From contig NW_025401118.1 of assembly GCF_011075055.1 (NCBI RefSeq), positions 124,001 to 188,000 of the forward strand: 64,000 nucleotides of DNA, written 5' to 3'. This document shows positions 57,620-64,000 of the stretch, one piece after another; position 1 is the stretch's first letter, and each line of letters begins with the position of its first letter. Under the pieces are notes generated by a model. It did no database searches, was not told the DNA's origin, and saw only the letters and a program-made list of their open reading frames with translations. Position numbers and translations under genes: made by a program. The DNA is from Mangifera indica (taxonomy: Eukaryota; Streptophyta; Magnoliopsida; Sapindales; Anacardiaceae).

Positions 57620-57740
57620 AATGAGATCACAATTAAAAAAAAATAAAGGTAATTTGCTACGGAAAGTGGTAGCTTTTGCAAGAATTAGATGAAGTAATGA
57701 ATTAAGTGTGGGTGCCTTCTACCAGCGACTTTAAAATCAC
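57370..57740. repeat. Direct repeat flanking the 6.2-kb MULE, right copy
   Basis: Counterpart of 50640-51000: CATAATCAAAATCATTTTAT, AACAATGAGATCACA, GGAAAGTGGTAGCTTTTGCA and AAGAATTAGATGAAGTAATG in the same order. The repeat lies outside the MULE target duplication. Confidence 0.8.
57572..57616. repeat. (TA)n microsatellite
   Basis: About 45 bp of uninterrupted TA dinucleotides within the right flanking repeat. Confidence 0.95.
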
Positions 57741-57759
57741 GGCAAAATTATCTAGAATT

Positions 57760-58234
57760 TTTATAAAAGACGATTAGAAAATAATCTATATAACAAGATT
57801 TTCCAGATCAGATTAAGCTCTATATAAATATACAATAAAATTATAAGTGTATTTTTTTTATATATAATTTATATGCATAGATAATATATTATTATATGAT
57901 TAAATAATTTTAAATTAAAATAAAATAACATCTAATTATATGATGATATATTTTTTATGTATTTAATTTATGTATTAAAAATATGTAAATATAATATTAT
58001 GCATAAATATATAATACATTCCATAAAATATAATAAGTTAAGCTCTAATGCTAGAATTATATCATAAGCTACTTAAATGCAACTGAATTCACTAACTTGC
58101 TAGGAAATAGTTATATTCCAAATTACCAACTTACTAATAGTTATTTCAGATGATGTGTCTTCATGTGTTTAGATGATTTTAAATAAAAGATAAAGTAACA
58201 TTCAATTACATGATAACACATCAATTTATCTTAC
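57760..58234. other. AT-rich spacer upstream of the E duplicate block
   Basis: No gene, transposon end or obvious repeat could be supported in this stretch. Confidence 0.5.
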
Positions 58235-58800
58235 AAAATTCTTCTTTAACTACTTCCTTTGGTAGATCAGTATTTTTTCTTAACTACTTTCTTTTGTGTA
58301 TCCATTTATACTAATTGATTTAGTGTAATTTAAATACCTTATCTATTTGTGTATTAAAAGTTTATAATCTTAATTATGTTATAATTTTAATATTTTTTAT
58401 TAGATTTTTATGAAAAAAATATTTTTATTTTTAATAAAAATATTTAAAAAATATAAACAATAAGACCGCTATTTAAAAAAATAATTTGAGTAATTAATTT
58501 TATAATTTGGTAACAGTAATATAAGTACTCAAATAATATTATTTTTAATTAAATATAATAATTACCTATAAATATTAATTTTAAACCTAATGATGATATT
58601 TTATTTTTGAAAAAAAAATAATAATTCACACCAGTCCTTGACGCACCGAAGAAAGCATGCAAAAAAACAACAGAGGGGCAAGAAGAAAACAGAAAGATCC
58701 TTGTCAGAGACTGCCGTTTTCGTGTGAAAGTCCTGAGTCTTGATCCACCATCAGAGACTTTCCTATTTCCAGCAACCTTGCAGTGATTTGACGTACGCAT
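58235..58800. repeat. Segmental duplicate of 30585-31170 (upstream of E)
   Basis: Shares ordered blocks with the upstream region of C, including AACTACTTCCTTTGGTAGA, GTAACAGTAATATAAGTACT and GTGTGAAAGTCCTGAGTCTT. It is followed by a short C-rich run (CCGCCCGCCCGCCCGC) at 58817. Confidence 0.8.
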
Positions 58801-58869
58801 CCCTCCACACCCCACACCGCCCGCCCGCCCGCTATTTGCCCCCACTTGGCTTATGCATAAAGTTTTTGA

Positions 58870-59814
58870 ATGTGTCTAGAACTCATGAAAATAGTACAAA
58901 ATTCTTCAACTAAAGATGACAAAAAAAAAGTAAATATCGATTTTCTTATATTGATTTAACAATCTTTTTTATTAAATTTATGATTTTTGTGTAAAATTTT
59001 AGATATAAACTTGTGAGTAAGAGAAAATGACAACCAAGGTTAAAAAGATTTTAGTGTTTTGTTAAATGTTTAAGGATAAGAAAAAAAATGGGTTAAATGA
59101 TATTGTTTAAGTAAAAAGTTTAATATTACTTATTTTAGTTTAATCTTTTGTATTATATATATGAACAAATTTTATAAATTCATTATTATAGATTGATATG
59201 ATAATATTTAATTAAGTACTTTTAAAGTGATATAAAAACATAAATATTTATATTATCTAATCACAAATTTTTATCTCAATTTGTATTGATAAACTCCTGT
59301 AATTAATTTGTAGACATGATTTCATTAAAATACGGTTGTTTTAGTAATATCTCCAAAATATGATATTTTAAATTAATTTTTTTCTTAGTGAAAAGAAGAC
59401 TTTTTTTAAGGTAAAATGAAAGGCCAAAAAATTATTCTCACCGAAAGTTTGATCAAATCCCAAATTTTCTTAAGTAATCAATACTGTTTCTCTAACATAA
59501 AATGATGTAAATTTTTTTTTTAATCTAAACGATCTTGCTTAAGTGAAACAATCAGTTGATAGTATATTTTTCTTATTTATGGAAATTAAAAATTGAAGAA
59601 CAATACGCATTTAACTTCAATTCTTAAAAATGAAAATTTTAATTTTATGAAAACATAAAAGTTGTAAACCTTTAATTTACCTAAAAGCCATAGGTGTACA
59701 AGGAAATTACTAAATCGGCGATAGTGACCAGAGAATTTCGAATGATGCGGGGCCATGAACGTTATCTTTATTTGCACACGGATGGTGCTACCTATCGTAG
59801 TCACTTCTTTTTCT
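58870..59814. other. AT-rich spacer before NCL-E
   Basis: No gene supported. A segment at 59500-59720 (GATAGTATATTTTTCTTATT, CTAAATCGGCGA) resembles the DNA after A and D (24480-24640 and 49950-50120), so the start of E's unit was fused to a copy of the downstream flank of an A/D-type gene. Confidence 0.45.
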
Positions 59815-60012
59815 AAAGGGTGTCATACTCCTTGAACACGGTGTCTGTAAGCCAAATCACAAATCAAGAAACCACCGAGGTAACAAGGAAGACTGACACC
59901 GATCTCCTTTCTCCTCACACCATACTCTTTAACATTTTCGTTTTTGTCGTTCTATTACTTCCATAGATTTGCAACTTTGCTAATTAAATATCAACTCGAA
60001 AAATAGCTACAA
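59815..60012 (+). promoter_or_regulatory. Conserved upstream / 5' leader block of NCL-E
   Basis: Almost the same as 31735-31946 before NCL-C (GTGTCATACTCCTTGAACACG, CCACCGAGGTAACAAGGAAG). Same reasoning as for that block. Confidence 0.45.
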
Positions 60013-63000
60013 ATGGCCACTTACGGGTGTCACTTCTCGTTCTTCTTCATGTCGTTCTCTGTTCTCTGCGCCACCACCGTCAATGGGGTCAGCCCTAGCC
60101 GTGATTCCCAATACCTTGAGGAGGCGCTCCTCTGCAAACAGGCGTACGGCTTCATGCCCTGCTCCACAACTGCATTGGGGAACTTGTGTTTGATCAGCGT
60201 TTATGGATACCTGACTTTCGTGGCATGCAAGTGTATTTTTTACGGGAGTGAGATGTTGAAGGTTCTTGGGCCTGGTTGTTTTGGACAAATTGCTCTTCCC
60301 AAGCTGGATGCGCTTCCCAGCGCCATACTCATTCTCGGTAAAAACTCTTACTTGAGTCTTGCTAACTTGTTTGGATTTTGTGATTAAGGGTTACATTTTT
60401 GAAACCTTGTTATCTGTTTATCATCTGTTTTGAGTTTTATGGTGCTGACTGGAGCATAGTCATCAGCAAGGAAGCAGGTACTGCATGGTTGGCGGAAAGT
60501 TTCGGTTTCTGGCGTTTCGGGGCCGTTTCGGTTATTTATAAAACCATGAAACGCGTTTCCTGAGCTAAAAAAGGGAGCAGAATTCGTTCCCCTTTCACTC
60601 TGCAATTTCACAGTACCATAAACCTAACCACCTCCTCTCCGTCTCCGGCGTCGCGAAATCTCGGCGAAGTCTAGAACAGCCATCTTCATCAGTGCACTTA
60701 ATCTAGTTCGCCATTAATTAAGAACAGTTGTCTCCATCTGCTTAATTTCAACCAAGAACATTTATTGAGTTCCTAGCTAATTTAGCCATTAATTTAGAAT
60801 AGTGTTTCATTTTCTGTCTTGTCGATTCAGAATTTTGCCGAGCAGCTCTAGTGTAGTGTGACAGACCTCAATTGCAGAATTGCTTGGTGGCTATGCTTCA
60901 AAGTTTATATCTTTGTGATCTGATGAGTTATTGAGTTGTTACTCTTGGCTTGTTTATGAGATTTGGATTTTGAAAGTTGTGAATTTGTGTTGTGCTTTAG
61001 AAGCCTTTGTTTATTCTGCATTTTGTGACTCTGAGCTTCAAACTACATGGGAGCTTTCTAATAAGTGATTGATTTTATTGTTGAAATTACTTTACTAGAT
61101 AGGGAAAACACTTAAGCAGTTTTTGTACTACCTCATTGGTTTATAATTTTATTTATTTAATTTTAAGCAGTTAATTGATTTATGGTCATGTTTCTTTTCA
61201 ATTTAAAAGTTGAATATATTTTTTATAATGTTAATCGGTTTTGATTTTATTTATATTAATGAAGGTTTGTAAATACTTCTTGGAAGAAGTGGAAAAAGTT
61301 AAATACAGGATACAATATATTTTTAAAAAAAAATTGAATTTATAAAAAACCCTTGTATTTTTTATATTTGTATATTTTCTCTTGTTTCTGTTCTTATATT
61401 TTTAAAAAAATACGTTTCAATGTTTTTGTTTCTACGTTTTGATGTTTTGGCGTTTCTGTTTCTTTGTTACCTAGTTAATATTCTTTCAATTGAAAAAAAA
61501 AAAAAAAAAAGGAGTTCTCCCACCCTACCCCAAACCTTGATTAGCAGTATTAATCTCATAAATTTTTACAGCCTCTCGACTTTCCGAAAAGACGGAAATA
61601 TCTCAAGTCAGATATTTGTAGGAATGGGGTTACTAGCCAGCTAATGTATTTAGATAATATTCCTTCTCAAATATTGCATTTTTACCTGGTGATTGATGTG
61701 TTGATTGCATCTGATTAATTCTCTTGTTTTTTACAGTGTCTGGACTTTCTGGAACTAAGGAATCTGCTCAAAGTCGGGTCTTGGTGGGAATGGGGTTGCT
61801 AGCAGGATCAACTGTCATGCTTCTTACTGTAATATGGGCATCCTGTATCATAGTTGGAAAACATGACATTGAGCGTTCAGTTGCTGAAGATGGTCAAAAT
61901 ACAAAAGGATTTAGCTTAACTGGTATACAACTTTACTCAGAATTGTCCTTTACTAGTCTTCACTGATGGACTGAATAACCAATCTAGTTTGGATTAAGCA
62001 GTTCTCCGGCTCTTAACTTGGAATATGCCAAGGCAGTAGCATCTTTGTATTCTATTTTTAATTTGTGGTAGAATTGTCACAAAGTTTGTTCTTGTCTAAG
62101 GGTTTCAATTAAAATTATAGAAACTCTTTATGTTGTAGAAGCTATGAGCCTGCAATGCAGTAGCTGCAAAGTGGGGGAGAAGGACGGGGTAGGGAGGGGA
62201 AAGAGAGATGAAATTTAAGACACAACCAGTGTGTTATAGTTGTTTGTGAGGATTTGAGGAGTCGCTTATGAGCATGCACCTAAAAAACACAAATGAATGT
62301 GGAATTTAAATAATATCTGTATAGAAAAAGCCACATCCATTTTTAACACAGAAATTGAATAAATAGTTGCTTGAAACTAATATAATTTTCATGAGGCAGA
62401 GAGATCCTATATAGATACATCCTGGACCGGAACATTACATTGACTATATCTTCATGTACATTGGTTGTAAGCAACAAGAAAGTGATAGTTATTTTTACAG
62501 GGAAAGAGACAAGGTCCAACATGGCTGTAGAGCCCTCTTACTGTATATAGTTTCAGGTGTTAGGGCTGGAGAAGTTGAGGGCTGGTAATGTTGGTCATGG
62601 TGCTTAGGGTGAGTTAGTTTCAATTTTCGTGGGGAAAACAGACTTGATATGACTATGATTGCTGCTTTATTTTAAGTGTGGAGATTTTTTTTAATTAAAT
62701 TCCATTGAAGATTTTCTAAATTGAAAAAAGAAATTCTCTTTGATTGCAGAAACTGGTGTTAGTACGGATATCTGGACGTGCTATACTGCAAGGATAATGG
62801 TTGTATCTGTCATCCCATTTATTGTTGTTCAAATACCACAGATACTCCATTCAACTTCAGGAAGAGACTTTGCAGTTTTGATTGCTCTAATTCTATCTGT
62901 ATTGATGTTCATTGCTTATTGCCTTTATCAGGTAACCATTCTTTTATGCAACAATTATAGCATCCTGTGAATTCTTTGATACCTGTGGCAAATTCCGTGA

Positions 63001-64000
63001 GTCCATCTTATGTAAGAACTGGTGACATTGAGGTGCACCAATCTTTTTGTTGACATAGTGTATATTCTGTGATGATATTTTATTTGGTTCTTGTAATAAC
63101 TTGTTAGAAAGATTAAATTAATGAAGTGAATCTCATCTGATAAGGCCATAAAAATGAAGCTTTCTTCATGGTGTAAAGACAAATCTTGAGAATCTGTTAT
63201 TCTTGATCTAGGAGAAATGAGTTATGAAGGCATCAACATGTTGATAGCTGGAGGACATTTTCTTCTTTCATTGCCTTATCAATATTTGTTCCTTCTAAAA
63301 CCCTATTTAGCAGCATTGTTTCTGACCTTAGTGTTAAATGCTAATGTCTTGATTGGTATATTTAGAAGGAAAGATAATAGTTTTGGTATCTTCTATATAC
63401 TTAGCCTTCTTTCTTTAACCCTTTTTCTATTTTACTGGATACTGCTTCTACCAAATTTTCTATGTATTTACTGATGCTTGACTTCCCTTTCATTCATGTT
63501 GTGTAGGTCGTTCAGCGCTCGAATCAGGGGTCGAGTTCTGTTGAAGATGGTGCTGCTGGCTGGTTACTAGAAGGCGCGGAGACAAATCAGGAGAATCAAA
63601 CCTGCGATGTTGAAAATCCTAAGTCGATCTACTTTAAAGCAGTACCAATGTTGATTATTAGCACCATTCTTCCTGCTGCATTTGCTCATCCTCTAGTGGA
63701 TGCTGTTACTAACTTTTCCAATGCAACAAGTATCCCTCCATTCTTCGTTTCATTCATTGCACTGCCTATGGCAACAAAGTTAAGCGTAGTGGTACCATTG
63801 CTCATTGATGCCAGCCATAGGAACAGAACCGCCTCATCAACATTTATCAAGGTTTGTTACTCATTTCTATCTATTTTTCCATACGCAACTTGAGGTAATT
63901 AAAGGGTCTTATATTATTCTGCTGCAGTTATACACAACTGTGTCAACGGATAATGTGATTTATCTATCAGTCTTCTTAGCTATCGTATACATCAGAGGAT
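60013..64000 (+). CDS. EF-hand-less NCL-type exchanger-like protein (copy E), partial
   Basis: Exons 60013-60337, 61737-61922, 62750-62931, 63507-63851 and 63928 to the window end join in frame (about 370 codons so far; the end lies outside). It starts MATYGCHFSFFFMSFSVLCA and follows C closely. Exon 2 (61571-61654) is dead (shift and no GT donor), and skipping it keeps frame. Unlike C, the exon-5 acceptor is normal (GTGTAG|GTCGTT). Exons 5-7 are fused without introns, and the EF-hand block is reduced to EGAETNQENQ. Changes include Asp to Tyr in FYGSEM and Gly to Ser in LIISTILPAA. The alpha-repeat acidic residues are absent (ALPSA, ATKLSVV). E is the cleaner member of the EF-hand-less lineage. 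Open as far as visible; expression and transport not known. Confidence 0.75.
60490..61470. repeat. Inserted element in intron 1 of NCL-E (as in B and C)
   Basis: GGCGTTTCGGGGCCGTTTCG and CATGAAACGCGTTTCC on the left, TACGTTTCAATGTTTTTGTT and GGCGTTTCTGTTTCTTTG on the right, with the CTCCGGCGTCGCGAAATC block between. Same insertion as at 27286 and in C from about 32400 to 33760 (there interrupted by the MITE at 32690). Confidence 0.4.

Noticed and set aside
58817..58835. C-rich run as a promoter GC box cluster
   Set aside because: It is 1.2 kb upstream of NCL-E, absent from the matching place before C, and looks like a simple repeat.

Overview
The window is nuclear DNA from a flowering plant, probably a woody eudicot. 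It is AT-rich, its genes have short exons with GT-AG introns, and it is dense in plant DNA transposons (MULE, hAT-type MITEs) and one Ty1/copia LTR element. The species cannot be fixed from sequence alone. No bacterial-style operons, rRNA genes, tRNA genes or CRISPR arrays were recognised.

Region 1 (1-6400) holds relics: a MULE end, a decayed C-terminal piece of an SNM1-type DNA cross-link repair gene, a broken MYB/SANT-like fragment, and a 276-bp hAT-type MITE with an 8-bp target duplication. Region 2 (6406-13373) is a degenerate copia element with both LTRs and a 5-bp target duplication. A nested 876-bp foldback MULE sits in its leader. Region 3 (13449-17967) is a MULE of the Kaonashi type. 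Inverted arrays of ~119-bp tandem repeats flank a broken Ulp1-like (C48) protease gene.

Region 4 (18.2-64 kb) is the main content: a tandem cluster of NCL-type Na+/Ca2+-exchanger-like genes, all on the + strand. They are named here A (19146), B (26845), a fragment (30191), C (31947), a remnant F (37990-39655), D (44324) and E (60013, cut by the window end). A is intact: 8 exons, 579 codons, two EF-hands. C, and E as far as seen, are open but lack the EF-hand block. B and D are pseudogenes. F is a remnant of a more canonical NCL gene. The order A-B ... D-E suggests that a two-gene unit was duplicated. In every copy where the site can be read, A-E lack the acidic residue expected in the alpha repeats, whereas F keeps the alpha-2 one. 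The amplified group may therefore have changed or lost ion exchange.

Other sequence lies inside the cluster. There is a partly duplicated, minus-strand SPEAR/TIE-like EAR repressor gene without its N-terminal domain (40.4-42.8 kb). There are hAT transposase fragments at 30.0 and 45.6 kb. A complete but broken 6.16-kb MULE (51198-57354) carries a MURA-like transposase pseudogene, ~112-bp terminal inverted repeats and a 9-bp target duplication. MITEs lie in the upstream region of A, in intron 1 of C, and inside exon 7 of F. Repeat-driven duplication, deletion and chimera formation explain most of the layout.
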